Shown here: one piece after another, positions 45,541-56,475 of the stretch
How positions within the stretch are numbered: the first letter of the stretch is position 1
Layout: each line of letters begins with the position of its first letter
Source: Symsagittifera roscoffensis
Taxonomy: Eukaryota; Xenacoelomorpha; Acoela; Convolutidae
Reading direction: 5' to 3'
Assembly: GCF_963678635.1 (NCBI RefSeq)
Contig: NC_087066.1
Coordinates: 37,141,152 to 37,201,151, forward strand
DNA: 60,000 bases
Translations under genes and position numbers: made by a program
Notes under the pieces: model-generated
Told to the model about the DNA's origin: nothing
Databases searched by the model: none
What the model saw: only the letters and a program-made list of their open reading frames with translations

Positions 45541-47348
45541 AAGAAAAAAACTAAAAGACACCCAAATGCAAAGTTTCTCTACCCGTTTTCAATGGCCGGA
45601 ACAAAAAAATTTTGAATCTTAGCTAGCATCATGGCAAGGTTGGCTTTTATATTTGCAGAAGCAATAGCTCTTAAATTGCTTAGTTTGTAACAAAAGGTAG
45701 CTTGAAAAGGTAGTGCTTCAAGATCAGTTCAGTTTTTTCCATCAAAATCGTCGGAGCAAAATTTATGCTTAAGTTCAAAAGCATGATTGATCTTGTTTTT
45801 GCATGAGACTCCTGATTAGAAGCGCAGAAAATGATCACTCCCAGAATTTCTTACACCCAGAAATTCTCAAAGCGAAGAAAGTGCCCAAAATTGTTGAATT
45901 TTCAATATTTTTTGAAGTAGCTCACGCAGGACTGGAGAAAAATCGATATTTTTTTAAAAGTCTAATAACGCCTGTACGCATTACTGGCTATCGATTACCC
46001 TTGTGATATATTAGAAATTTTGTTTGTTTGCAAGGGGAAATGTCCCATGTGACCGATTTGTTATCGTATTACCATTTTGGCATGTAACTTTACTTTTGCT
46101 GTTCGATGGTGCAGTCACGTGTTTCCTCGCTTACCATTCCTTTCCCCTTGTGTTCTCTTCCACCGTCGCTTTTCCTCTCCGCACACGTGACTTGATAAAC
46201 GGCTGGAGCCCCTGTGTTGTAAATGCCTCGCATGCTGTATAACTAAACAGCCCTCATTTTGCTTTGCTAGTTTAAAAAAGCCTCCCTAAAGGCATTTGTA
46301 CAATTAGCCTATGTGCCAATAAACCGAAATGTGTTCAGTTGTCAAACCTAAAATTATCGAACATGGGAACAGGTTGAAATGTGTTAAAGGTTTAATAAGT
46401 CTTGAAATAAGGGAAAAAATTTTTTTGCAACGGCGGATTTAAACGACTAGAGTTTGTAATATTGCTCTTGTTTTTTCTGCGGCTACAACCATGTTTGTGA
46501 TGGGGAAAAGTACCGAAAAAAAATAAATTTTGACCGGAAAAAGAACAAATTAATATTTTTTATTTGTCTTCTTATCGTAGTTACCATACGAGCTCGGTGA
46601 CGAGAATCAAGGGTCCAATTGACATGTTGGTTGGTTGAATAAACATCTTTGTTTGCTTGTTTGTTTATTACATGTGCCAGTTTGTGTTCTTGAAAGCTTA
46701 AATTCAATTTACTACCTATTTTTTGTTATCTGAAGTAAAACAGGAAATGAAAAAGAAATACGAACGATTCCTTAAAAGTATTTGACATAATTGAGCGAAA
46801 AAATTATATATTTCTCCTGTTCTTATCCGGGGTTTGGGGATCCCTCCTGGTCGGAAAACCGAATGCCCGAAAACTACTTTAGCCAATCAAAGTTCAATAA
46901 TCAAAAATTCAAATAGAAGTCATTTCTGAACAGTTGGTTGCAAATTTTGATTGGTTGAAAATTTTGGGACACTACACTCCTCGGGTATGAGAACAGTAAC
47001 TGTTTCTTATTCGTTTTTGTGTCATTAGTAATTTATGAAAATTTCAATTGGCTAAATTTATAGTCGGGTTTTTGCATACCATTTGCATATTTAATAACGC
47101 GATATAATTCACCCACCATGATTTGGTGCCGACAAAAAAATCACGTGAATTTCATGGAAATAAACATCCATATAGTTTCACGTATTGTAATGTAGTTGTA
47201 ACAGATTATTATATAGAAACGTTCAATTAGATATCAGATCATAAAAATGATAAAATATTCATAATATGATAAAATATTCATAATATCAATCTTTTTCTTT
47301 AAAAAAATCAAAGCTTGCTGTATCAATTATTTTTTAAGGAGTCGGCTC
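45541..47348. other. Intergenic, no firm gene
   Basis: Mostly AT-rich. A minus-strand frame (46707-46560, ANKDVYSTNQHVNWTLDSRH) looks coding-like and ends at a donor-like ATG|GTAACT, but it has no supporting domain. At 47246-47288 a GATAAAATATTCATAATAT unit occurs twice in tandem. Confidence 0.35.
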
Positions 47349-47528
47349 TTACGCTTTTCTTCTCAATGCCATACGATCACCTTCTGTACCGTCGACTCTA
47401 ATCCATTTCCTGTACCAGCCCCCTCCCCCTCCTATAGTATCACCACGTACATATATGGTTACATTAATTCTGCATGCAGTATATATCTTCTTTGTATCCT
47501 CTTCTCCTACAAATATCTCATTGCGGGT
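47349..47528 (-). CDS. Possible terminal exon on the minus strand
   Basis: Minus-strand frame open for 59 codons to a TAA at 47349-47351 (EIFVGEEDTKKIY, GGGGGWYRKWIRVDGTEGDR). The region 47.34-47.66 kb has clearly different composition (pyrimidine-rich on +, higher GC) from its flanks. Charged, non-repetitive residues look coding. The acceptor is weak and no family is recognised. Confidence 0.25.
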   Translation of the reverse strand, partial: TRNEIFVGEEDTKKIYTACRINVTIYVRGDTIGGGGGWYRKWIRVDGTEGDRMALRRKA

Positions 47529-48179
47529 GTCTATCTATTCCTTTCCCTTTTCTTTTGGTCGGTCGTTTCGTCCCCGTTTTCAATTGGTTCCTTTTCCTTT
47601 CCTCTATATTTAAACCATTCTCTTTTATGGTAGAATTATATTCCCTAACGACACATTAGGAGAAAGAGAATACATTAAACAATACAATGGTTAAGAGTTC
47701 ACCGGTGTTAAATTCATACATATTGGTGCATTTTTTTGAATGATTATACCTTTTGCCTTTCATACGTAACAAAAAAAAACAACTCTCTTTCTCCAACATT
47801 TTGTTCTTTGTTCAGCTTTTTTATTATTTAAAGTGAATTGGCTTTTATTATTGCATTTTTGGTAGCATTATCATCAGGGTTCTGTAGAGATAGTTAATTA
47901 TTGTTCAATTTTTTCCCATTCTTGGCCGGGTTTTCTGAAGAAAAACGTGATTAAAAAAGGCATTTCCTTCTAAGGAAACCCTTTTATACCATTGGGGAAA
48001 TCCAAATTGCGTCAATTGTCAATTTATTCAGATTGCCCTGCTTGGAGAGAGCCTGCTCGCCTTAAGTTTATTCTACCCTAAATTGGAATTCTTTTTCTTA
48101 CATCCTGTTTTTTCTGCGGTTACCTGTATGTAAAAAAGGACATGTGGAGCGTAAGACTTGCACTGTAAGAAGAACTTAC

Positions 48180-48350
48180 CAGGGTTTTTAGATCTATACT
48201 GAAAGCATCTGCAATATAGTTATATGTTACCTTTTCTTTTAATTTGAGGCGAAATTGCGGATTTACTTGGTCGTTAGCTCGCGGTTTTACTTCATTTATT
48301 TTCCCCCTTTTTACCAAATACCTCTTGTTGGTAAAGTGCAAAATAGCAAT
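48180..48350 (-). CDS. Possible internal exon on the minus strand
   Basis: On the minus strand CTACTCTCAG precedes and CTG|GTAAGT follows, both good splice consensus. The 171 bp between are open in phase 0 for 57 codons (NKRYLVKRGKINEVKPRAND, QFRLKLKEKVTYNYIADAF). It could belong with the frame at 47349-47528. Alternatively it is a decayed transposon gene. Confidence 0.3.
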
Positions 48351-49021
48351 CTGAGAGTAGCAATATTTTTGCAGTATTGCTCTAGTTAAAAAAAAAACAG
48401 GACTAGTTAAAAAAAAACAGCAATACTATCTTGCGCCAAGGGGAAACACGTGAAAAAATTGGCGCTAATTAGTCATTTAACTTTTTTCTTCTTTTTCTTA
48501 GAATTTCACAAACTTCATTGAAATAGTTTTTCTGTTGTTACGAGTTGATCATAATTTCAATCTTAGTATATCGTGTTCTAACTAATCATTGGCCATTTGC
48601 ATATTCAGTTTTGAATATATTATTAGAATTTGACCTCATAGTTGATAGTAAATTTAATGTTAAATTTGATTTTGTGAGTCTAAGTTAATTTTTGGTCGGC
48701 AACAAAATGAAAGGACTTGCAAGGCTGATTTGAACCGGTGACACTTTTGAGTCAATCAGATAGATCTACTCTTATCTTCTGAGACGAAACTAGTATTGAA
48801 TTAGCGCCCTAACTCTCAAAGAATTATACCAGCACGATTATTGTTTGATCTCAAAATGACTCAAAAACTCAATTATCATTTTTCTGAAACTATTTAGTAA
48901 ATTTTGGGAATCATTATTGTACCAAATTTTCATCAATTCATCCTCATTATTTGAGTTTGAAATTTATTTCTATTTTTCTGGCTATCACTTTGTTTTTTTT
49001 TTGCTGATAATCAACCTGATT

Positions 49022-49616
49022 ATGGCTGTAATTGTTTTACACAATCCTGTTTATACTTTTCTGGCCTTAGCTGTGTTTATTTCTTTATATGGAAATCTAC
49101 ATTATGTCAAGGCTTCTGATTTGTCCACGATTCGAAGGGAGATTATGAAAAGCGCGTCCCGTCATTTAGGCTCTCCTGAAAACTTGGTTTCCGATGGATC
49201 CATCGAGGAATCATCAGGAACTTTTATCGTTGACCTGCTAAATGGAAAAGTCTTCAGGGAGGGGCAAGAAGATACACCTTTGGGTGACATTAAACCCTTG
49301 ATTGAGAAACAATTTCCTCCGCGGCCCGCACCTTCCGATGAGTCACGAGGCGGACGGTCGTCGAGGTCTAGGGGGGACATGAAGTCGGGGTCCCAATCAA
49401 CTTCTGATGATAAATTTCCGCACGAGGGTAGCGACAGATGTGTAGTGTTCTATAACACACAACAGCTATGTGGGGTTTACACGCTGCCCTGGGCCGAGAA
49501 CGGGTCTGCGCGAGTGTGTGGAGCCCAGAATCTCTTACCCCCTCCCCCCATGCCGGGGGTGCACGCCACTTCGAGAGCTACATTGTACTCGCTACTTAGT
49601 ATCGTCAGCATTTCTG
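49022..49616 (+). CDS. Orphan-type GPCR, exon 1 (N-terminus and start of TM1)
   Basis: First exon of a four-exon gene (49022-49616, 50080-50332, 51664-52336, 53192-54253; 860 aa, all phases match). The chosen ATG gives a signal-peptide-like start (YTFLALAVFISLYGNLHYVKA). An in-frame ATG at 48917 would add 35 hydrophobic residues. The extracellular part of about 155 residues is polar, with an Arg/Ser-rich patch (RGGRSSRSRGD), Cys in RCVVFY, QLCGVY and RVCGAQ, and one NGS site. It ends in LYSLLSIVSISG, the first half of TM1. Confidence 0.75.
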
Positions 49617-50079
49617 GTAAGCATCACATCGGTTATTTGAAAATCTTTAAGAAAAATAAAAGAAAATAGACCTAGATGTAAATATATTGAAAAGATTTTA
49701 AAAGGAGAGTGTAAATAAGAAATTTTTTGAGTTTCCTTCAAGTATTTTTTTGATCCACATGTTCACAAATTTTTATTTCAGAACTAGATTTCATCTGAAA
49801 AAGCATTCAAAAATTCAGTTAATTTTTCTCATGCCGCTTAGATGTTAATAAAAATAAATTTTTAAAGATTACATAAAAAAAACGATTGGCCTAAAAACAT
49901 TTTTTGATGTATCGCCAGTATCTTGATCATGCCAAACTAACTTAAATTTACATCAACTACCAAGTTGCAACTGTCGATCACTATTTAATGATAAACTGGT
50001 AATCATTTCTGCACATTTCTTTTTCGATGTAAGGTACCGTTCCTTTTTCATAGAACTAATGTGCTTTTTCTGTTTGCAG

Positions 50080-50332
50080 GTAACTTTCTTCTGATACTGG
50101 CAGTATTAGTCAGCGCTGGACTGCAGAAACCTATCTACTGGCTTCTAGCCGGACTCAGCTCAGCCTGCGTTCTCCTAGTGGGCAGTGAGGCAGTCTTACT
50201 AGTTCCCCCCACCCTGCAGGTGTACGAGGAACAATGGCTGTTGGGGGAGTTCCCTTGTTATCTGAGTCATACTCTGTCGCTGGTCGCAACTGTCGCGTCT
50301 ACCCTTTTCATTCTGCTAATTGCACTCGAAAG
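50080..50332 (+). CDS. Orphan-type GPCR, exon 2 (TM1-TM3)
   Basis: Joined in phase after TTTGCAG. TM1 continues GNFLLILAVLVSAGL, with Asn200 at the conserved TM1 position. TM2 (about 217-240) has SSACVLLVGSEAV and lacks the usual Asp. WLLGEFPCYLSHTLSL carries the conserved TM3 Cys258. ATVASTLFILLIALER leads into E-R-Y, split by the intron, which is the DRY equivalent. This stretch is the strongest evidence for a rhodopsin-class receptor. Confidence 0.88.
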
Positions 50333-50919
50333 GTAATTGCACTTTTTTAGATGAAATTAGAATAGGTAGCATGGTGTCGAAGGATAAATGGTACTAAAGC
50401 CCTTTCAAGATTGTTTAATGACAACAGAATTTGAATGACAGCAGAATGTATATGGATGGAAAAATGATAGAAGAAAACTTGCATTTTGTTTAATTGTGAA
50501 ATTGCATGATAGGCTTATAGTTAATCATTTTTTCATATTAAACATTTTTAATTACAATGTTGAAAAATTTAAAGCTAGTTTTTATTTTGTGTTCGCTTTT
50601 TTTCTGACCGTATGGAATTCAGTTTTTCGGAGGAATATATACAGGGTCCGTATAGGGTCTTATGCACTATATGGCTATCGCGCAAAACAGAATTTTCAGG
50701 CATATGATGTTTTTCTAATATGAATAGCCTTCCTTAAGCCAGCACTTACAATGTTTCAAAATATTCGTGTTTTAACAAAAAAATGCAAGCGTCACATTTA
50801 AATAAGCTTCTATTTTCATAACAAATTTTATGGAATACGACAAAAATCATAATGAAAAACATCCTGTGAGTCAGATGATAAACAATACGCTATGCCAGCA
50901 ATTCGCACCAACTGTGTTG

Positions 50920-51110
50920 TTTTGAAGATATACACACGTCAGTTGGCTGTCAATCAACTGTCACAGAGATTGATTGACAGAACAGCAGGGCGGGAACTAT
51001 AACAATAGGTTGGTTGCAGAATATAAATAGGGAGTCGAGTCTTATGTTTGATATTGATAGTATCAGGTGAAATCACCTTTGCTCAGTTGGGATTAAGTTA
51101 ATTGAATATC
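50920..51110 (+). repeat. Possible solo LTR / promoter-like insert in GPCR intron 2
   Basis: Contains an 11-bp inverted repeat (CTGTCAATCAA at 50947-50957, complement at 50970-50980), a TATA-like AATATAAATAGGG near 51020 and the palindrome AGGTGAAATCACCT at 51065-51078. The GC-richer, promoter-like layout resembles a retroviral LTR. No second copy is in the window, so this is tentative. Confidence 0.3.
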
Positions 51111-51301
51111 AATTGCTGGCAGTTCAAGCTTCAACCCAGTTGTTTTCTGAGAAGGTGGTCTTCATTTGGGTTAAGCCTTAAGTTAAACTTTGACCACCTT
51201 ATGCACAAAGGTTGCTCAATTTTCAAATATATTATGCCGCTACTATTTAGTCGAACCACTACATTAAAACGTCGGATTTCGAAACTATTCACCCATACAT
51301 G

Positions 51302-51540
51302 CAGGGGCGGATTTAGGGGGGCAGATGCCTCCCCCTCAGAGATTCGACCCCAAGGGTCCCCCTTTGGTACTTTTTAAGAAATTTATTTTCGGCCGACCGA
51401 CCCTAAATTTTTTCGAAAGGCGCTTTGGCGCCAATATATACTAATTTTGAAGGGAAGTGCGCGCCAAAAAACTCAATTTTTGGTCAAAATTTTCCAAAAA
51501 CGGCGTTTGTGACCCTGTTTTTTTTTAATGTATGCGACGC
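51302..51540 (+). mobile_element. hAT-like MITE in GPCR intron 2
   Basis: CAGGGGCGGATTTAGGGGGG start, then CAGAGATTCGACCCCAAGGG, TTTTCGGCCGACCGACC, GGCGCTTTGGCGCCAATATA and GTGCGCGCCAAAAAA. It is collinear with the copy at 40287. Confidence 0.7.
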
Positions 51541-51663
51541 TAATTTTTTTGTCTTGTCCAGATGGGTTTTTATAGTGTTTTGGTAGCGCTCGGAAACTCA
51601 ATTTGGTAAGCCTAAAAAAAGGTCTTAAAATTTTTAATATTCTGCACGTTATGCGATGTTTAG

Positions 51664-52336
51664 GTACTTTGCGAGCAAGACCTCCAACTCCTCGGCGTCG
51701 TCTTCTTCGACACCTGACGCCTCTAGTACCTCATTCCCCACCTCCCCCGTCTCCTCTGTTTTGACAGTAAAGGGTGCCCAAGTAAGTGGGAGCATCACGT
51801 GGCTTCTATGTCTAGCGTACGGCTGCTGTTGGGTTCCGTTTCTGAAATACGACTCATGTATTCTCTCAGATGGATCCCCAATCAACAGGTGTCATCTGCG
51901 ACGCCTCGACATTGCGAGGGCCGTCATGTCAGTCACTGAAGGATTCTTTCTACTTGCTCTTCCGCTGGCTGCTGCAGTTATACTTTTGGTTCAAACAACA
52001 GCAACGGCTCCTAAACCAAGACCGCAACCGCACCCCATAATCTCAAACCAAACTCAAAACAACCTTCACCAAACCCAAGCAAACAGACTAGGAAACCCTG
52101 CAATTAATGCTTTGCAACTTGGACGCCCTAATTATACTCAACCTGTTGGCGGGTTTTCAGGAGGACCTAGAGCAAGTACACGTCGGGTGGTGAGTTCTGG
52201 GTACCTGATGAATCAACGCTTCGCGATGCCTCCCTCATCATTGACGTCAAATTCATCTTCGCTCTCATCTTTCCCTCGCAACTCCATGCAGAGACGAAAA
52301 CGAAACGACAAAGCAGTCACTGACAAAACATACAAT
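51664..52336 (+). CDS. Orphan-type GPCR, exon 3 (IL2, TM4, TM5, IL3)
   Basis: Completes the E-R-Y-F motif in phase and ends AAT|GTAAGA. The second intracellular loop is unusually long (about 286-322, Ser-rich SSASSSSTPDASSTS). TM4 (SITWLLCLAYGCCWVPFL) has the conserved Trp. The second extracellular loop has Cys348 and Cys359, one of which should pair with Cys258. TM5 is about 366-393 (FFLLALPLAAAVILLV). The third intracellular loop is about 115 residues, Asn/Gln/Ser-rich with basic RRKRNDK near its end. The frame reads on 34 codons past the donor, so a truncated form from intron retention is possible. Confidence 0.85.
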
Positions 52337-52517
52337 GTAAGAAAAGGTTCTATGGACCTTAACATCATTAACTCCTCATTCACCCTGACTAGAGCCGTTA
52401 CAAAATTTAAAATTTACATGTGCGATGATAGCAAATGATTTATAAGGAAACCAACCGGGACGTTAGGTTGATGAGCAAACAAGACGCCACACACTAGTTT
52501 TATCTTGAATCAGAGCT

Positions 52518-52577
52518 TTAGTATTAAACTGGCTGTAAAGATGAGCCAGTTTAATACTAATGGCTGTAAAGATGAGC
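52518..52577. repeat. Perfect 16-bp hairpin plus direct repeat in GPCR intron 3
   Basis: TTAGTATTAAACTGGC (52518-52533) is exactly complementary to 52545-52560, with loop TGTAAAGATGA. The block GGCTGTAAAGATGAGC (52531-52546) recurs directly at 52562-52577. It looks like a template-switch product. Confidence 0.85.
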
Positions 52578-52632
52578 TGTTTTTTTGTGAAACAGAAAAT
52601 ATGCTCCTAAGAAACTGCTTTTTATCTGCCAC

Positions 52633-52961
52633 CAGTGGATTTAAGGGGGGGAGGCGCCCCCCGTTGGAATTTTTACCCCCTACCGATCCCCCTTTGCACT
52701 ATTTGGAGATACCCATTCTTGGTTGACTAACCCTAAAAATTTTCTAAAAACGCCTTGGGAGCCAAAATATACTTGTCTCGAGGGGGAGCGCGCGCCTATT
52801 AAACGCGTTTTGTTTTGGTCGAAATTTTCGAAAAAGTGCTTAAAAACGCTTTTTTTTGGCCTGAGGACTTTATAAGATTTGGGAGACCCCAGTAAATCAA
52901 TTTGATTTTTTTTTGAAAATCCCCCCCCCCCCTCGAGAAAGTCCTAGATCCGCCCGCCCCT
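52633..52961 (+). mobile_element. hAT-like MITE in GPCR intron 3
   Basis: About 329 bp from CAGTGGATTTAAGGGGGG to the inverted end CCTAGATCCGCCCGCCCCT. It is flanked by TCTGCCAC and TATGCCAG, which match at 6 of 8 positions and may be an eroded 8-bp target duplication. The interior is collinear with the other copies. Confidence 0.7.
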
Positions 52962-53191
52962 ATGCCAGACTACAGTTTTTTTGTTTTGAATGACATTTTG
53001 AAAAACAGGTTCTATAGTTAATGCCAAATTGTTGGCAATACAATGTCATTTTTGGTACACGAACGTGAACGAAGTTGATTAACCTAAAATTGTTCATTTG
53101 TACGTCGGTTTTTTGACCGAATAAATTGCTCAAGGTCAATTACTGGCAACAATTAGTCATTAGTTATAAATTGATGATGTTTCTGTTTCAG

Positions 53192-54253
53192 CTGGTTCGT
53201 TTGATGCTCTATGTGTTGGTATCCTACATCATGCTAGCCGCTCCTAGAAGACTCATGCACTTGTATCTCACATCCTCGCCCCCCGATTCCTCGTTTTCCT
53301 CCCCGACCTCACAGTCCAGTTGGTACCTGGCCCAAACAGTTCTGCACTGTCTTCTGTTTTTGAACACTGCAATATTTCCCTTCTTGGTATTGAGCATGTC
53401 TGCTAATATGCGAAGAGCAGTTCGAAAATTGTTGACACCTCACAGCACTAGAGGGCGACTGTTCACACACGAGGCTTCGGCTCATGCTGTTGCCAGACGT
53501 GCCCGGGAAATGCACACAATCACAGGAGGAGTAAACACAGTGGGATCCTCCGTCGGCAGTCGTGTCACCCCAACCAACCCTCTCGTCAGAGTCCGAAGGG
53601 CGGTAGACAACTCCTCAGTTCTCAGACCAAATCGCGATAATGCAGGAATAATTAATGACACTGTCACAGGCGGCAATCAACCTGGGACATCCGGAGATCC
53701 GATATCAGCCGGAGCGAGTATTTCATTCATACATGTGAGTCCGAGTGGTCAGAATCTAAACCGACTCTCTTCGGTTTCGATGTCGAGAAGTGTCTCGGTG
53801 AACAGTGGCGGAAGCAACAGTAATCGAAACTCATCGGCAAGCTCAGATAGCATGCACAGTTACGACCCGAACAACACAGAAGACTCGGTTTTTTACTCGT
53901 TCGCCCCTCCGCTAGCCCTAAACAACCCAACGACTACCCCCACATCCTCGACCTTGTCCCCTCCCCCTTTACCCGCCAACCACCCCCTTCTAAATTTGAA
54001 AACCGGTCAAGGGCTTCGATTGAGTACAATGCAACAATCGTTAATGTCCAGTTCGCCCCAACGAAATAAACCCGCCCCTGTCAGGATGACCGGGAAGATC
54101 TCGGCTGCATCAAGAATCCCCCATCCTTTTGATCGTGACTCGACCAATTCGTCCTCTGATTCGAAAGGAGTCGCTTTATACTCTCGTTCCGTGAGTCACC
54201 CCCCTATTAACAGCCGAAGCACTGCTAACCCTGTTTCGTCATCTGATGCGTGA
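53192..54253 (+). CDS. Orphan-type GPCR, exon 4 (TM6, TM7, C-tail)
   Basis: Starts after TTCTGTTTCAG in phase 0. TM6 (LVRLMLYVLVSYIMLAAP) lacks the CWxP motif. TM7 (WYLAQTVLHCLLFLNTAIFPF) has N-T-A-I-F where N-P-x-x-Y is expected. SANMRRAVRKLL is the helix 8 equivalent. A C-tail of about 275 residues follows, rich in Ser, Asn and Pro (SGGSNSNRNSSASSDS), with many possible phosphorylation sites, and stops at 54251-54253. The receptor would signal from the plasma membrane; ligand and subfamily are unknown. GC content is well above the surroundings. Confidence 0.85.
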   Translation: MVRLMLYVLVSYIMLAAPRRLMHLYLTSSPPDSSFSSPTSQSSWYLAQTVLHCLLFLNTAIFPFLVLSMSANMRRAVRKLLTPHSTRGRLFTHEASAHAVARRAREMHTITGGVNTVGSSVGSRVTPTNPLVRVRRAVDNSSVLRPNRDNAGIINDTVTGGNQPGTSGDPISAGASISFIHVSPSGQNLNRLSSVSMSRSVSVNSGGSNSNRNSSASSDSMHSYDPNNTEDSVFYSFAPPLALNNPTTTPTSSTLSPPPLPANHPLLNLKTGQGLRLSTMQQSLMSSSPQRNKPAPVRMTGKISAASRIPHPFDRDSTNSSSDSKGVALYSRSVSHPPINSRSTANPVSSSDA

Positions 54254-54528
54254 ATACGAAAACTGACGTACCTATTTTCGGAGCAAAGACTCATTTAAAA
54301 TGACCTAATACTAATTGAAATTTTAAAACTTAACTAGGTTAATTTGATTGTCTTTAAATTGTCTCATAATCTACTTGGTTTTAATTCTACGAATCGACAG
54401 TAAAAGTCGAACTGACTGTAAATGTACGTGCAATAGTAGTTTTACTCAGTGTTTTCATATAATATGCTTGTTGTATGCCCGTAGTTGTTGAATTTATTAG
54501 CATGAATTCCAATTGTTTTACTTTTTTG
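54254..54528 (+). other. 3' UTR of the GPCR gene
   Basis: AT-rich unique sequence up to the edge of the retrotransposon. No canonical AATAAA was seen. Confidence 0.4.
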
Positions 54529-54957
54529 CTTCCTTTGTAATTTGCATAACTTAGCTGAGCTGCTCAAGTTGTGATTCCTTAGAAGCGGTCAAAATAGGCC
54601 CTTTTTCAGCTCTCAGAATCGAACAATGTCAGTTTTAAACTCTTTGAATCGAATGTTTCCGTTTTGAATTTTTTTGAGTCGAACGATAATGTCATACCGC
54701 AGGGTATGATATTCTAATTCTTGAATCCGAATGGATCGATAAACCTTGTTTATCAGTCGGAACGATATAAAACGACTAGTTGACAGATAGCATTAATTCA
54801 ACTCTGATTCTTATTTCAAATAGAGTTCGTCTTCTCTGTCTATCAAGGTCAAGTGACCGGCCGTCTAGGCGTTTAACATAAGATTATAAATAATATAAAT
54901 AACATACGTTTAAAGTTAGTTTAACGATCCAGGCCGGATGATATTCCCCCTTGACTA
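54529..54957 (-). repeat. LTR-like region, copy 1
   Basis: Repeated at 57235-57666. On the + strand it shows three diverged units of about 29 bp around GAATCGAACAATGTC, a hairpin CATACC-GCAG-GGTATG near 54692, and ATAAATAATATAAATAACAT. TG/CA ends are not clear, so the exact limits are estimates. Confidence 0.6.
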
Positions 54958-55054
54958 CAAAATTTATAAACAATCGTTTTTTAAATTGAGTTGTAAAGTC
55001 CCCTTAGGACTGACAGATTTATGAGTTTTATAGTCCCGATAGGACGTTGACATA

Positions 55055-56475
55055 TCATTTCTCTGCTTGTATGTCATCTTTGGCAATTTCCTCCCCCTGA
55101 CTTTCGTGTTCTTCGTCATCTTGTAATGTGTTGCTTTTCTTTGTCTGTTCCGTCCCGCCTTCTTGTTGTAGTTTCGTATTGACGAATAAAATTTCGTTAT
55201 TGTTACCGGCTGTGGCGTCGTCCTCTGTGGGCGAGGTTAAATCGACTACTTCTGTGTGGCCTGTTTTGTTTCGGGCTAATCGCTTCAATCAGTTTTATAC
55301 ATGCTCTGTATTGGGGGGTCTTTTCAGTGAAACCCATTTCATGGATTAGGGACTTTAGGCTTGGATAATTGTCCGTATCTCGTTTGTCCGGTGGCGAATC
55401 AATTTCAAATTGGAGCGGCGTTTTCCTTCCTTCGTCGTGTTCATTGTTAATGGCGTTAATGGGTACCGGGTTCCCAAACGCATTGGACAGCGCCGATTGG
55501 CGGTTTCATGTTGATTTTCTTAACGGATCCGTTGAAATCGCGGGGGGTGTTCTTTTCTTTTTTTGCCTTTTAGGCGATGGGGCAATATCCTCTGATGAGG
55601 CCGATGATTGATCGTCATTATCCTCTTCGTCATTGTCTGATGTTACTGGTTGTGGTATGATGTTGTTATTGTTTGAAGTCTCGGCCGGGATATTCGTTTG
55701 CAAACTCATTCCGCTGGTTTGTAGCTTTCGTGTCGATCGCCCGCCGGACCGTTTTCCTGTTGCTCTTGCTTTCCGCTTTGTTGGACTATTCGTTTTTTCT
55801 TGTCCCAGCGTCTTTTTATTTGGTTTAGTTTCCTTGGAAGGCCAGTTGTTTCGTCTCGTCTGAACATTGGATGCTGGGGAGAAATAGGGTTCTCGATGTC
55901 TAAAAAACGTAGGCATCGTCTTGATCTCCGCGCGGATTTATAAGCAACGTAATCACTGAGTCGAGACGGTCTGCATTGTCCGTATATAAAAGGGTATGGG
56001 ACAAATGCGGCAACGCTACTTCTTAGTAATCTTGGTTGTTTTCCGAATGTTTGCACCAAAGCGGTGTGTGGTGTATATGTAAGAATTTTTCCGTCTACGG
56101 TTTTGTATTTTTGTTCGAATGTTCTCGGATCCTTAACCTTCGTTGATATTCTAACGTTTTCCGTGCTACCTGATCTATCCGTTTTTTCGTGTTTTGGTCT
56201 ACCGTTGCTTGTATTCCCTTATATCTTACGTTTAATTTATCCTTTACTATTTTTTTAGCTTTAGATTTTGCACCTGTGTCTTTTTGTGTCGGTAAGTCTG
56301 AGTTTGTCAGGTTCCGAGGCATCCGTTGCAAATCGTGCATTACTTCGGCGGGTAGTGGCGGCTTTGTAATATTCTTTCGATCAAAACATGCATATTTTGC
56401 ACTTTCCCAATTTAAATTGTTTGGTGAACTACTAGTTGCTACGTTTGATAAGGGTGTGTTTGGCGTACGTCCCAT
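55055..56475 (-). pseudogene. Ty3/gypsy pol C-terminal region, copy 1
   Basis: Downstream of the integrase core: GKILTYTPHTALVQTFGKQP and then FVPYPFIYGQCRPSRLSDYV (frame 56059-55706), changing into a second frame (55916-55506) rich in Lys, Gln, Asp and Glu with PSPKRQKKKR, and a third acidic piece (55288-55055). The change of frame occurs at the same place in copy 2. The long charged tail may be a nucleic-acid-binding or chromatin-targeting extension. Confidence 0.6.

Noticed and set aside
49162-49380. Minus-strand ORF across GPCR exon 1
   Set aside because: Shadow of the coding strand; the + frame has splice phase continuity and TM segments.
55128-55349. Plus-strand ORFs across 55.1-59.8 kb (for example 55128-55349, 56774-57079, 58898-59263)
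   Set aside because: They are antisense to the retrotransposon pol region, whose minus-strand frames carry the integrase motifs.
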